A stretch of DNA of 64,000 bases. Origin: Pseudoduganella ginsengisoli (GTDB taxonomy: Bacteria; Pseudomonadota; Gammaproteobacteria; Burkholderiales; Burkholderiaceae_D). The DNA is taken from contig NZ_WNLA01000009.1 of NCBI RefSeq assembly GCF_009720865.1, positions 1 to 64,000 of the forward strand, given 5' to 3'. The position numbers were made by a program, and so were the translations under genes. Shown piece after piece: positions 49,834-58,894 of this stretch. Position 1 is the first letter of the stretch. Each line of letters begins with the position of its first letter. The notes under the pieces are model-generated. The model was not told where the DNA came from. It ran no database searches and saw only the letters and a list, made by a program, of their open reading frames with translations.

Positions 49834-50634
49834 ATGGCGACCTTGCGCTGCTCCTGTTATGCCGCCTTGCCGCGGGCATGGGGCGGGGCAGGGCGTGCTG
49901 TGCGGGCGCCGTTGCTGGCAGCATGGCTGGCTGGATTGCTGGCCGTGCCGGGCGCCGCCAGCGCCGTTCCGCTGGCGCTGGACCAGCAGCAAGTGATGGC
50001 TGGCGCGGCCGTGCTGTACAACGGACGCATCGCGGATTTGCGCACGGCGCAGCTGCTCGATAACGACGCCGCGTTCCATGCGCGCGTGCAGCGCATCGTG
50101 CAACCGTTGCTGTTGCAGGCGGCACGTGATTATCCCGAATCGGCAGCATGGCAGTGGGAAGTCCACACGACCACCGATCCCGAAGAACATGCGTATGCCT
50201 TTGCCGGCGGCAAGGTGCTGGTCAGCAGCGCCCACGCGGATGCGCTGAATTTGTCGGATGGTGAACTGGCCATGGTGCTGGCGCATGAAATTGCCCATGC
50301 CGTGCTGCGCCACAATTTGCTGGAATATGAAGAAGCCATCCGGCTGGAGCCGGCGTGGGCAGAGCAGCCGTTTGCAGCGCTGGAACATGCCGTCGACCAC
50401 GATGGCCCATTGATGGCGAAACTGGCGCCGCTGGGCAGGCAGCAGGAACTGGAAGCGGACCGCGCCGGCTTGCAGCTGGCGGCCCGGGCAGGGTGGGAAC
50501 CGCACGTGCTGGCGGGGTATTTCCGCAAGCTGGTGCAGGCGTCCAGCGCACCCAATGCCAGCGGGTTCGCGCATCCTTCGCCGGCCAGCCGGTGGCGGGC
50601 AGCGCGGGCGGCGGCGGCTCAACTCCACCGTTGA
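49834..50634 (+). CDS. M48-family metallopeptidase, periplasmic
   Basis: A 266-residue protein with a signal-like start (RAPLLAAWLAGLLAVPGAASA). Zinc motif MVLAHEIAHAVLRH (HEIAH, His 151, Glu 152, His 155) and a later Glu in ELEADRAGLQLAARAG are the M48 peptidase ligands. EHAYAFAGGKVLVSSAHADALNLSDGELA is typical of BepA/LoiP-type periplasmic M48 peptidases. It begins 5 bases after the yaeQ stop. Probably acts in outer-membrane protein quality control. Confidence 0.88.
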   Translation: MATLRCSCYAALPRAWGGAGRAVRAPLLAAWLAGLLAVPGAASAVPLALDQQQVMAGAAVLYNGRIADLRTAQLLDNDAAFHARVQRIVQPLLLQAARDYPESAAWQWEVHTTTDPEEHAYAFAGGKVLVSSAHADALNLSDGELAMVLAHEIAHAVLRHNLLEYEEAIRLEPAWAEQPFAALEHAVDHDGPLMAKLAPLGRQQELEADRAGLQLAARAGWEPHVLAGYFRKLVQASSAPNASGFAHPSPASRWRAARAAAAQLHR

Positions 50635-50701
50635 ACTATGCCTTTGCCGCCATGCCACGTATAGCGCGCCGTATAAACGACTCGGGTTATAATCGCCCGT
50701 T

Positions 50702-51097
50702 ATGAAACGGACATCGGCAACCAGGACGCTGTGGCTCTGGATCGCATGCTTTGCGGTCTTGATGAACGCGCTTGCGCCGTCCATTTCGCACGCCATCGCC
50801 TTCAGCCAAGGCGTGCCCGCCACGTGGGAAATTTGCCGCGCCGACGGTTCCCGCGTCACGGTGTCCGGCCTGATCACCGGGGAAGACAGCGGCAAGTCTT
50901 CCGGCAAGGCGAAAGCCATGGGCGAAGATTGCGCCTATTGCCAGACGCATGCCGGTTCGTTCGGCCTGCCCCCCGTTACGCTTTCCAGCCTGCCCGACGT
51001 GGGCATGCAATTGACACCGTTCCTGTTCTATCACGCGCCGCAGCCGCTTTCGGTCTGGGCCACGGCGCAGCCGCGCGGCCCGCCCGCGCACGTCTGA
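50702..51097 (+). CDS. DUF2946 family protein, copper-linked
   Basis: A 131-residue protein with one N-terminal hydrophobic helix (TLWLWIACFAVLMNALAPSISHAI), then MGEDCAYCQTHAGSFGLPP: a CxxC pair with a nearby His, followed by a hydrophobic helix. DUF2946 proteins have this layout and stand beside copper genes. It is first in an operon of four (DUF2946, PCuAC, YcnI-like, TonB receptor). Its role in copper handling is inferred from neighbours and the CxxC. Inner-membrane or periplasmic. Confidence 0.78.
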   Translation: MKRTSATRTLWLWIACFAVLMNALAPSISHAIAFSQGVPATWEICRADGSRVTVSGLITGEDSGKSSGKAKAMGEDCAYCQTHAGSFGLPPVTLSSLPDVGMQLTPFLFYHAPQPLSVWATAQPRGPPAHV

Positions 51098-51161
51098 CGT
51101 TTTACTTTTCGCGCCGCACTCCGGTGCCGCGCCTCCCGTAATCCGATTCAGAGGTAGATAC

Positions 51162-51629
51162 ATGAAGTTCTTGAACAAAGTAGTTTCCCTGTCCATGCTG
51201 TCCGCAGCCGCATTGCTGGCATCGAGCGCGCACGCGCAAGTGACCGTCAAAGATCCGTGGGTCCGCGCCACGGTGCCTGCCGCCAAAGCGTCCGGCGCCT
51301 TTATGCTGGTGCAGTCCGCACAGGATGCGCGCCTGGTTGAAGTGCGCTCGCCCGTGGCGGGCATGGTGGAAATCCATCAAATGTCGATGGATAACGGCAT
51401 GATGAAAATGTCGGCTGTCGATGGCATCGACCTGCCGGCCGGCAAACCCGTCGCGCTGGCGTCCGGCGGCTACCACGTGATGCTGATGCAGTTGAAGCAG
51501 CAAATGAAAGAAGGCGACACGGTGCCGCTGACGCTGGTCGTGCAAAAGAAAGACAAGAAGCTGGAAACTGTCGAAGTCAAAGCGCTGGTCAAGCCTTTGA
51601 ACTATGTCCCTGCCAAAGAGTCCAAGTGA
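51162..51629 (+). CDS. Periplasmic copper chaperone PCu(A)C
   Basis: A 155-residue protein with a signal peptide (NKVVSLSMLSAAALLASSAHA) and the copper-binding motif EIHQMSMDNGMMKM...GGYHVMLM, the H(M)x10Mx21HxM pattern of PCu(A)C. It brings Cu(I) to cytochrome oxidase. AGAGGTAG lies 8 bases before the ATG. The next gene begins by an overlap of a few bases. The context with YcnI-like and a TonB receptor shows copper acquisition and delivery. Confidence 0.9.
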   Translation: MKFLNKVVSLSMLSAAALLASSAHAQVTVKDPWVRATVPAAKASGAFMLVQSAQDARLVEVRSPVAGMVEIHQMSMDNGMMKMSAVDGIDLPAGKPVALASGGYHVMLMQLKQQMKEGDTVPLTLVVQKKDKKLETVEVKALVKPLNYVPAKESK

Positions 51630-51637
51630 GGCGCATT

Positions 51638-52162
51638 GTGAACAATATGAACAAGTTGATCGCTATCGCGGCAGCCGCCGCGCTGTCCCCGTTCGCATCC
51701 GCCCACGTCACCCTGGACCAGCCCACCGGACAAGCCGACACCTACCACAAGCTGGCGTTCCGCGTCGGCCATGGCTGCGACGGCAGCCCGACCCAATCCA
51801 TCACCGTGATGCTGCCGGAATCGGTAACCGGCGCCAAGCCGATGCCGAAGGCCGGCTGGAAGATCACCATGGTGCAAGGCAGGTTGTCCGTGCCGCAGGA
51901 ATCGCACGGCAAGGCCATCACCACCGCCGTGCGGGAAGTCACGTGGAAGGGCGGCCCGCTGGCCGATGAGCATTTCGATGAATTCATCATCCAGGCCAAG
52001 CTGCCCGTGGAACCGGGCAAAGTGTATTTCAAGGTGGTTCAACAGTGCGTGAAGGGCAGTGTCGCGTGGGATGAAATCCCCGGCGACAGCAGCGCCAAAT
52101 TGCTGGCGCCTGCGCCTGTCCTCGATGTCGTCCCCGCTAGCGGGCCCGCCCACGCACACTGA
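51638..52162 (+). CDS. YcnI-like (DUF1775) copper-binding protein
   Basis: About 174 residues from a GTG at 51638 (TGAGGCG upstream) or 170 from the ATG at 51647. A signal peptide (IAIAAAAALSPFASA) leaves a mature N-terminus HVTLDQPTGQADTYHKLAFRVGHGC, with a terminal His that in YcnI proteins binds copper. A Trp in VTWKGG and a conserved cysteine pair (GHGC, QQC) are visible. No C-terminal membrane helix is present, so the protein is free in the periplasm. Coupled to the PCuAC gene. Confidence 0.85.
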   Translation: MNNMNKLIAIAAAAALSPFASAHVTLDQPTGQADTYHKLAFRVGHGCDGSPTQSITVMLPESVTGAKPMPKAGWKITMVQGRLSVPQESHGKAITTAVREVTWKGGPLADEHFDEFIIQAKLPVEPGKVYFKVVQQCVKGSVAWDEIPGDSSAKLLAPAPVLDVVPASGPAHAH

Positions 52163-52168
52163 TACGCA

Positions 52169-54436
52169 ATGAACAATTTACCATGCAAGCCGCTGGCAGT
52201 GATGCTGGCGGCGATGGGCGCTGCTGCGTCCATGGTTTCCCCTGCCTGGGCCGATCACGTGGTCCAGATCACGGCAGGGCGTCCCACGTCGCTGCCCGCG
52301 CAAATTCCCACGACAATGGAAGGCATCACGGGTGTGCAAGTGGAAGACCGCATCAACGCCAGTGACGCGGAAGATGCGCTGAAATACCTGCCCAGCCTGA
52401 ACGTGCGCAAGCGCTACATCGGCGACTATGACCATGCCGTGCTGGCCAGCCGCGCCTCCGGCACAGGCAACAGCGCCCGTTCGCTGGTGTATGCCGATGG
52501 CATTTTGCTGTCGAATTTGCTGGGCAACGGCGCCACGTATACGCCCCGCTGGGGCCAGGTGTCGCCGGAAGAAATCGAACGGGCCGATGTGCTGTATGGG
52601 CCGTTTTCCGCTGCGTATCCGGGCAACTCGGTGGGCGCTGTCGTGGATTTCCAGACCCGCATGCCGGACAAGCTGGAAGCGCACGTGAAACTGTCCGGCA
52701 GCACGCAAGGCTTCCGGCAATACGGCACGGATTCCCGTTACAGCGGCGGCCAGGCCAGCGCATCGATAGGCGGCCGTTCCGGCGCGTGGTCGTGGTGGAC
52801 CGGCGTGTCGCGGCTGGACAGCAATGGCCAGCCCATCGCGTTTGCCAACAAGCTGGTGACCACCGGCAAGGAAGGCAACGAGGGTATTGCTGTCACAGGC
52901 GCCATTGCCGATAAAAACCCGAATAACGCGGACTGGCTGATCCTGGGCGCCACCAGCCAGGTGCACACGGTGCAAGACCACGCGAAAATGAAGCTGGCGT
53001 ACGACATCGCGCCATCGCTGCGCGCCAGCTACACGCTGGGCTGGTGGAAAAATGATGCGGTGCGCACGTCGTCGTCGTACTTGCGTGACGATGCGGGGAA
53101 CCCGGTCTATGGCGGCGCCGTCAACGTGGCGGGCCGCAGCTATGGCTTGCTGGCGTCGGACTTTGCGCCATCGCGGGGGGCGCTGGAACACGTGATGCAC
53201 GGCCTGTCGCTGAAACAAAGCGGCAGGGGCGTGTTCGAATGGGAAGTGGCGGCCAGCCTGTATGATTATGCGCGCGACCAGGTGCGCACACCGACCGTGG
53301 CGGTGCCCAATCCCGATACCAGGGGCCAGGGCAACCTGACCGACATGGGCGGCAGCGGCTGGAACACGCTGACGGTGCGCGGTGTGTGGCGTCCGAATGG
53401 TATGGCGCACACAGTGGAATTCGGCGTGCAGCGCGACAGCGCGCAATTGCGCACGCGCGTCACCAGTGGCGCCGACTGGATGGATGACGCCGGCAGCAAG
53501 CCGGTGTCCCGGTTTGTCGGCGATACACGGCTGACCAGCATCTACCTGCAGGATACGTGGCGCATCACGGACGTATGGAAAACCACGCTGGGCGTGCGCG
53601 GCGAGCATTGGCAAGCGTTTGGCGGCGGTATCGCCAACAGCGCCGATGTCTTGCTGCTGTTTAAAGAGCGCAGCGAATCATCGTGGTCGCCCAAGGCTGC
53701 ACTGGCCTACCGCGCCAGCGATGACTGGTCGCTGAAAGCATCGGCGGGGCGCGCCGTGCGCAATCCCACCGCGGCAGAGTTATTCCAGGGTTCCATTGTG
53801 AACAATGCCATCGTCAACTCGGATCCATGGCTGCGCGCCGAACGTTCGTGGACCGGCGAACTGACAGCGGAACGGCAACTGGAAAAAGGCAGCCTGCGCA
53901 TCACGGCATTCCACGAAACCACGCGCGATGCGCTGTATTCGCAGCCGCTGCCCGCTCTGCCGACTGTCAATACCGTGCAAAACATCGCCCGTATCCGCAC
54001 CCATGGGCTGGAATTGTCGTACCAGCAAGATGAAGTGTGGCTGCATGGCTTGTCGCTGACGGGCAGCGCCACGTATGCCGATTCCATCATCGCCAGCAAT
54101 CCGGCTTTGCTGGCCAGCGTCGGCAAACGCCAGCCGCGCGTGCCGGACTGGCGCGCGGTGTTGATGGCGTCATATCACGTGGGCGAGCACTGGACGTCCA
54201 CCATCGGCTTGCGCTATAGCGGCCGCCAGTACGGATCGCTGTTGAACAACGATCCGAATGGCATGACGTATATGGGCGTGTCGGATTACCTGGTGCTCGA
54301 TGCGCGGGTGCGCTACCGCTTCAACCGGCAGTGGAGCGGATCGGTGGGGATCGATAACTTCAACAACCGCAAATACTGGGCGTTCCATCCGTACACCCAG
54401 CGTACCGTCGTGGCGGAGTTGAAGTTCGACCTGTGA
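52169..54436 (+). CDS. TonB-dependent receptor, copper-type (OprC-like)
   Basis: A 755-residue outer-membrane receptor with a signal peptide (LAAMGAAASMVSPAWA). The plug (about 45-165) has DRINASDAEDALKYLPSLNVRKRYIGDYDHAVLASRASGTGNSARSLVYADGILLSNLLGN and PEEIERADVLYGPFSAAYPGNSVGAVVDF; the rest is a 22-strand beta-barrel ending VAELKFDL. The operon with PCuAC and YcnI-like makes copper uptake its likely task. No clear TonB box was located. It begins 6 bases after the YcnI-like gene. Confidence 0.88.
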   Translation: MNNLPCKPLAVMLAAMGAAASMVSPAWADHVVQITAGRPTSLPAQIPTTMEGITGVQVEDRINASDAEDALKYLPSLNVRKRYIGDYDHAVLASRASGTGNSARSLVYADGILLSNLLGNGATYTPRWGQVSPEEIERADVLYGPFSAAYPGNSVGAVVDFQTRMPDKLEAHVKLSGSTQGFRQYGTDSRYSGGQASASIGGRSGAWSWWTGVSRLDSNGQPIAFANKLVTTGKEGNEGIAVTGAIADKNPNNADWLILGATSQVHTVQDHAKMKLAYDIAPSLRASYTLGWWKNDAVRTSSSYLRDDAGNPVYGGAVNVAGRSYGLLASDFAPSRGALEHVMHGLSLKQSGRGVFEWEVAASLYDYARDQVRTPTVAVPNPDTRGQGNLTDMGGSGWNTLTVRGVWRPNGMAHTVEFGVQRDSAQLRTRVTSGADWMDDAGSKPVSRFVGDTRLTSIYLQDTWRITDVWKTTLGVRGEHWQAFGGGIANSADVLLLFKERSESSWSPKAALAYRASDDWSLKASAGRAVRNPTAAELFQGSIVNNAIVNSDPWLRAERSWTGELTAERQLEKGSLRITAFHETTRDALYSQPLPALPTVNTVQNIARIRTHGLELSYQQDEVWLHGLSLTGSATYADSIIASNPALLASVGKRQPRVPDWRAVLMASYHVGEHWTSTIGLRYSGRQYGSLLNNDPNGMTYMGVSDYLVLDARVRYRFNRQWSGSVGIDNFNNRKYWAFHPYTQRTVVAELKFDL

Positions 54437-54443
54437 AGGCGGC

Positions 54444-55220
54444 TTAGTTCTGCGTGCCGCCCAGGCGCTTGACGGAGCCGGAACCCATGATGTTCTTGCT
54501 GATCTGCGGGTCACCGTAGTAGCCGATGTCGCCGGAACCTGCCACCGACAGGTTCAGCGACTGCTTGGCCCATACGGTAGCCTGGCCGGAACCGCCGATG
54601 CTGACGGAAACGTCGCGGGCCGCCAGCTTGTCGGTATTGACCTTGCCGGAACCGCCGATCGACACTTGCAGGCGCTCCGTACTGCCGGCGGCTTTCAGGT
54701 TGCCCGAGCCGCCCAGCGATACGGCCACGGCGTCGCTTTCCATGTTGCGCACGTTGATGGAACCGGAACCGCCCACATCAAAGGTGAGTTTCGGCGCCTT
54801 CAGCGTGTCAGCATCGACCGAGCCGGAGCCGCCGACGGCGATTTTTTCCAGCATTTTTGCGTTGACGATGACCTTCAACGTACGTGTGTCGATGCGCACG
54901 TCGCGCTTGACGGGACGCACTTGCAAGGTGCCGTGTTCCACCACGGTTTCAATCACCGCTTGCACGTTTTCATCCGTTTCCACCGTCACGTTTTCCGTAT
55001 TGCCGGTGCGGACTTCCACTTCGCCCGGCAAGGCCAGCGCCAAACCCGTGAAGTGGCCCGTGTCGCGCGTCTGTTTGACGATCTTGCCATTGCCTTGCAC
55101 GGTTTCGCCGCCGCGCAGCCAGCTCAGCGGCCCGGCCTGCACGCCGGCTGCGGGCACGATGATGGCCAGGGCGCTGGCAGCCAGCAAGATGGAACGGGCG
55201 ATGTTGTTGAATGCTGCCAT
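54444..55220 (-). CDS. GIN-domain (DUF2807) head protein
   Basis: About 258 residues from the ATG at 55220 (AAGGAG 8 bases upstream); the open frame extends to 55253. Signal peptide (ILLAASALAIIVPAAGVQA), then a single-stranded right-handed beta-helix of the putative-auto-transporter adhesin/GIN type, with seven GGSGS-like turns (AVGGSGSVDADTLKA, VGGSGSINV, LGGSGNLKA, IGGSGKVNTD, IGGSGQATVW, VAGSGDIGYYG, IMGSGSVKRLGG). It is exported, with no membrane anchor. Function unknown; members are often linked to envelope stress. It converges with the TonB receptor, 7 bases apart. Confidence 0.88.
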   Translation of the reverse strand: MAAFNNIARSILLAASALAIIVPAAGVQAGPLSWLRGGETVQGNGKIVKQTRDTGHFTGLALALPGEVEVRTGNTENVTVETDENVQAVIETVVEHGTLQVRPVKRDVRIDTRTLKVIVNAKMLEKIAVGGSGSVDADTLKAPKLTFDVGGSGSINVRNMESDAVAVSLGGSGNLKAAGSTERLQVSIGGSGKVNTDKLAARDVSVSIGGSGQATVWAKQSLNLSVAGSGDIGYYGDPQISKNIMGSGSVKRLGGTQN

Positions 55221-55562
55221 GTTGATTCTCCTTGAAAAAGCGTATTTAGCCATCTTGGGTGCCGCGTCTGCGTCTGCAGGCCGGGCTCCCGCATATCAGG
55301 TGTTTGATGCAGATCATGGTACGGCAGCAATATTTTTCAGGCTTCCACCGTGCGACAGATTGCCGGGGCTGGGGGACAGAATGCAAAATCCCGGCCCCGG
55401 GCGCTGGCAATCGGGCGCCAATTGGCCGCCAGCGCGGTTGCTTGTCAACGGGCGTGGCGTCCACGCCAACAATCGCCTGCATCGGCGTCAAAACCGCTGG
55501 CGGCGCGGCGCGCGGCCCGTATAATCTTTGCGGAACTATTAATTTACCCAGGGAATTGAGTC
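55221..55562. other. Intergenic region between the GIN and PilT-like genes
   Basis: This 342-base stretch holds promoters for two divergent genes. A -10 for the plus-strand gene is TATAAT at 55520-55525, 38 bases before its start. A hairpin GGCGTGG-CGT-CCACGCC lies at 55451-55467. Nothing coding is seen. Confidence 0.5.
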
Positions 55563-56687
55563 ATGGAATACCACCAGTCTTCGCAAATACGCACGCTGAC
55601 CTATGAGGAAAACGAAGACCATCCAGTATTTGGCACACTGGTCGAGCAAATCCTCCACCTGCTCAATTCCCGGCTGACGTTCAGCGACATCCTGATCCAC
55701 CAGAACAGCCCCCTGTTGCTGCGCCAGCCGAAAGGCTTGGTGGCTGTGACGGATTCGCCGATTACGCGCGAAGAGCTGGAAGAATTCTTTGAAGTGGTGG
55801 AGCCGAACTGGCAAGAGCGGATCCAGGACCGGGCGTTCGACCGCTCGATCGACCTGCACACGGCCCGTATCCGCGCCAACTGCTTTACTTTCCAGGGTAA
55901 AAAGCGCCTCGGCTGCGTGATCCGCCGCTTCCCGAAGGAGCCGCTGCCGCTGGCGAACCTGGGCTTGCGTCCCCACGAACAGAAATTCGCGCAGTTGACC
56001 AGCGGGCTGGTATTGATCATCGGCGACACGTGCCAGGGCAAGTCCACGACGATTGCGTCGATGCTCGATGAAATCAACAAACACCGCTCGGGCCACATCA
56101 TCACCATTGAAGACCCGGTGGAAACCCTGATCCCGCAGCGCAAGTGCGTCATCACGCAGCGCGAAGTGGGTTTTGACGGCGACGTCGAGAGTTTTTACCT
56201 GGGCGCGCTCGATGCGCTGCGCGAACGGCCGGACGTCATCGTCATTGGTGAAATCCGCGATGCGCAGACAGCGCAGGAAGCGCTGGCGCTGGCCGAATCC
56301 GGCCCGCTGGTGCTGGCCACCTTGCACGCCCGCTCGACGGAACTGGGCTTGCAAAAAATGATACGTTTATTGGGCAATTCGGAGCCGCAGCAGCAGGCGC
56401 TGGCTCATGCGCTGCGCGGCGTACTGTGCCAGGCGCTGTTGCCCTCCGTCGATGGCGACCGTTATCACCTGGCCACGGAATGCCTGACCGCGCATCCGGA
56501 CGTTGTGCACATGATTGAAGCGGGCAATGTGTCGGGCATCCGGCCTTGGATGGAAGCGCAGCAGCGCGATGGGTGCCACACGATGAATGCGGCGCTGCGG
56601 GTGCTGCTGGCGGAGAAAAAAATCGCGCTGGACGATGCGCGCCATGCCACCACGGACCGCGTGGGGCTGGCGGCGCGCACGGTTTAA
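55563..56687 (+). CDS. PilT/PilU-like type IV pilus retraction ATPase
   Basis: A 374-residue hexameric ATPase of the PilT group. P-loop IIGDTCQGKSTTIASML with Lys 160; the usual spelling is GPTGSGKST, so this loop is unusual (GDTCQGKST). Asp box region HIITIEDPVE, Walker B VIVIGEIRDAQTAQEAL and His box ATLHARSTELG are all present. An N-terminal domain of about 140 residues is shorter in conserved motifs than PilT of Pseudomonas. No pilus genes are nearby. Activity is likely, but the partner pilus is unknown. Confidence 0.85.
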   Translation: MEYHQSSQIRTLTYEENEDHPVFGTLVEQILHLLNSRLTFSDILIHQNSPLLLRQPKGLVAVTDSPITREELEEFFEVVEPNWQERIQDRAFDRSIDLHTARIRANCFTFQGKKRLGCVIRRFPKEPLPLANLGLRPHEQKFAQLTSGLVLIIGDTCQGKSTTIASMLDEINKHRSGHIITIEDPVETLIPQRKCVITQREVGFDGDVESFYLGALDALRERPDVIVIGEIRDAQTAQEALALAESGPLVLATLHARSTELGLQKMIRLLGNSEPQQQALAHALRGVLCQALLPSVDGDRYHLATECLTAHPDVVHMIEAGNVSGIRPWMEAQQRDGCHTMNAALRVLLAEKKIALDDARHATTDRVGLAARTV

Positions 56688-57964
56688 TCCAGCGGGACGC
56701 GGCGGTAGCGGTCCACGTCGCTGCCGTTCACAGGCGGCGCGTTATTGCTCCACGACGCCCGGATATACGACACCACGGCCGCCACTTCCGTGTCCGACAG
56801 CGTGTGCGCAAACGGCGGCATGCCATACGGGCGCGGATTGCCGCCGGTGGCGGGGGCAAAGCCGCCATTGAGCACAATGCGGATCGGGTTGGCCGCTTCG
56901 TCCATCAGCAAGGCGCGGTTGCCGTCCAGTGGCGGGTAGGCCGGCGGCAAGCCCTTGCCGGCAAAGCCGTGGCATTGCACGCAATGCTTCACATAGATTT
57001 CGCTGCCCATATTAATGAAAGCCTGCACGTCCGGGTCTTTGGACCGTTCATAGGGCGCCGCCTTGCCGCCCGTGTGCGGCAGCGTTTTCAGGTACATCGC
57101 CATCGCCTGCACGTCATCGTCCGACAAATGCTGCAGGCTCTCGCGCACGACTTCCGCCATCGGCCCGAACACGGTGGCGCGCGGCGACACGCCGGTCTTC
57201 AGCAATTGCGCCAGGTGCGCCGTATCCCAGTCGCCCAGTCCTGCTTCGCCGTCGGAGGTCAGCGACGGCGCATACCAGCCCAGCATGGTAATCAGCCCGC
57301 CGGACATGCGGTCGCTCGACGCACCCAGCGCATTGCGCGTGCTGTGACACGCATTGCAGTGGCCCAGTCCCTGCACCAAGTACGCGCCACGGTTCCATTG
57401 CGCGCTCTGGCCCGTGTCTTCGCGGTAGACGGCAGGGCGGAAATACAGCGCGCGCCATACCCACAGGCTGGCCTGCAAGTTGTACGGGAAGCGCACTTCA
57501 TGCGGCAGGCTGGCTTGCTTCACGGCCGGCACGGACTGGAAATACGCAAACAGCGCATCGGCGTCGTCGCGTGATACGGACGTGTAGTTCGTGTATGGGA
57601 AGGCGGGGTACAGCAGGCGGCCATTGCGCGACTTGCCGTTGTGCAGCGCGCGCCAGAAGTCATCCGCGCTCCATGCGCCGATACCGGTTTCCTTGTCGGA
57701 CGTGATGTTCGGGGACATCACATTGCCGAACGGCGTTTGCAGTGCGCGTCCGCCCGCGTAGGGCTGGCCGCCGCGCGTCGTATGGCACGCCTGGCAGTCG
57801 CCGGCGCGGGCCAGGTAGGCGCCGCGTGCGATCTTGTCTGCTGCCGGCAGGGCGGCGCTGGCCTTGCCGGGCGGCGGCAGCGGATCGTCGCCGGGCGCCG
57901 CCAGCCAGATACCGGACAATATCAATCCGAAGACAGCCAGTGCAATGGCGAGGCGGCGGTTCAT
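56684..57964 (-). CDS. Tri-haem cytochrome c (alcohol/gluconate dehydrogenase type)
   Basis: About 426 residues from the ATG at 57964 with an N-terminal membrane helix (LAIALAVFGLILSGIWLAA). Three CxxCH haem sites are seen (CQACH, CNACH, CVQCH), as in the cytochrome subunit of membrane-bound flavin or quinoprotein dehydrogenases. Distal Met ligands lie in segments such as GGLITMLGWYAPSL and YGMPPFAHTLSD. Its stop codon overlaps the end of the PilT-like gene on the other strand. The preceding gene encodes another cytochrome and overlaps this start by four bases (ATGA). No dehydrogenase subunit is adjacent; the GMC enzyme at 24219-25874, 31 kb away, lacks its cytochrome. Confidence 0.9.
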   Translation of the reverse strand: MNRRLAIALAVFGLILSGIWLAAPGDDPLPPPGKASAALPAADKIARGAYLARAGDCQACHTTRGGQPYAGGRALQTPFGNVMSPNITSDKETGIGAWSADDFWRALHNGKSRNGRLLYPAFPYTNYTSVSRDDADALFAYFQSVPAVKQASLPHEVRFPYNLQASLWVWRALYFRPAVYREDTGQSAQWNRGAYLVQGLGHCNACHSTRNALGASSDRMSGGLITMLGWYAPSLTSDGEAGLGDWDTAHLAQLLKTGVSPRATVFGPMAEVVRESLQHLSDDDVQAMAMYLKTLPHTGGKAAPYERSKDPDVQAFINMGSEIYVKHCVQCHGFAGKGLPPAYPPLDGNRALLMDEAANPIRIVLNGGFAPATGGNPRPYGMPPFAHTLSDTEVAAVVSYIRASWSNNAPPVNGSDVDRYRRVPLD

Positions 57965-58797
57965 GGCTGGCCTCCGGTGCGCGGCATTGCGGATTGCTGT
58001 GCGGTTTTGTTGTGCGTGCCGGTGGCTGCCGCATTGGCGGCGTCCGGCGCGCTGCCGCACGCAATGGGCAGCGGCCGGGTCATGGAGGCGGCAGGCAAAA
58101 TGGTGGCGTCGGCCGGCTGCTGTGCGAGCCAGCCGGAAACCGCGGCAATATCTTCATCCGACAGCCGGGCGGCAATGTCGGCCATGCAGTCGGGCGCATG
58201 GGCGCGCCGGCCCTTGTCGCGCCAGGCGCCGAATTGCGCATTGATGTAGTCGCGCGGCAGGCCGATCAAGCCGGGAATCGCCGGCGCCACGCCGGTCAGC
58301 TGTTCACCGTGACAAGCCACGCAGGCGGGCACTTTCTTTTGCGGGTCGCCTTGCCGCGCCAGGATGCGGCCCCGTTCCAGCATGGGCGCGGATGCGCTGG
58401 TGTCGCCCGGCGGCGGATAGGGCGGGTGCAGCGATGCAAAGTATTCCGCGATTTCCATCAGGTAGGCATCGGACAGCTGGTCCGTCATGTACGTCATCAT
58501 GGCGTACTTGCGGCGGCCGTCGCGGAAATTGCGCAGCTGGTTATACAGGTAGCCTGCAGGCTTGCCTGCGATGCGGGGAAAGTATACGGCGCCGCGTGCC
58601 GCTGCCTGGGCATTGGCTTTGATATCAGCTTCCGCCTTGGCGCCCGCGGTGTGGCAGGCGGTGCAGGCTGCCACGCGCTGGGCCATGGTGTCGGGAAGTG
58701 CTTTGAGTTCTTGTGGTTTGGCCGCTGCTGTTGCTGCATCCGCTTGCGGCAGCAGCATGCTCGCGGCAAGGCAGGCGGCCAGGATAGTTTTCCTCAT
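57961..58797 (-). CDS. Di-haem cytochrome c
   Basis: A 278-residue periplasmic protein with a signal peptide (KTILAACLAASMLLPQADA). Two haem sites, CTACHT and CVACHG. A helical linker (about 95-155) follows the first domain; ARLSDEDIAAVSGWLAQQPAD lies near the end of the second. It is the first gene of a two-gene operon with the tri-haem cytochrome, whose start overlaps its stop. Probably hands electrons from a periplasmic dehydrogenase to the membrane chain. Confidence 0.88.
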   Translation of the reverse strand: MRKTILAACLAASMLLPQADAATAAAKPQELKALPDTMAQRVAACTACHTAGAKAEADIKANAQAAARGAVYFPRIAGKPAGYLYNQLRNFRDGRRKYAMMTYMTDQLSDAYLMEIAEYFASLHPPYPPPGDTSASAPMLERGRILARQGDPQKKVPACVACHGEQLTGVAPAIPGLIGLPRDYINAQFGAWRDKGRRAHAPDCMADIAARLSDEDIAAVSGWLAQQPADATILPAASMTRPLPIACGSAPDAANAAATGTHNKTAQQSAMPRTGGQP

Positions 58798-58894
58798 TTT
58801 GGGCCCATTCTCTAAGATAATGCCTGATCGATAAGAATACGCCTGTGTGGCACGGAAAGACAGGCGCAGAAACGCAACAAAACAGGGGATCAGA

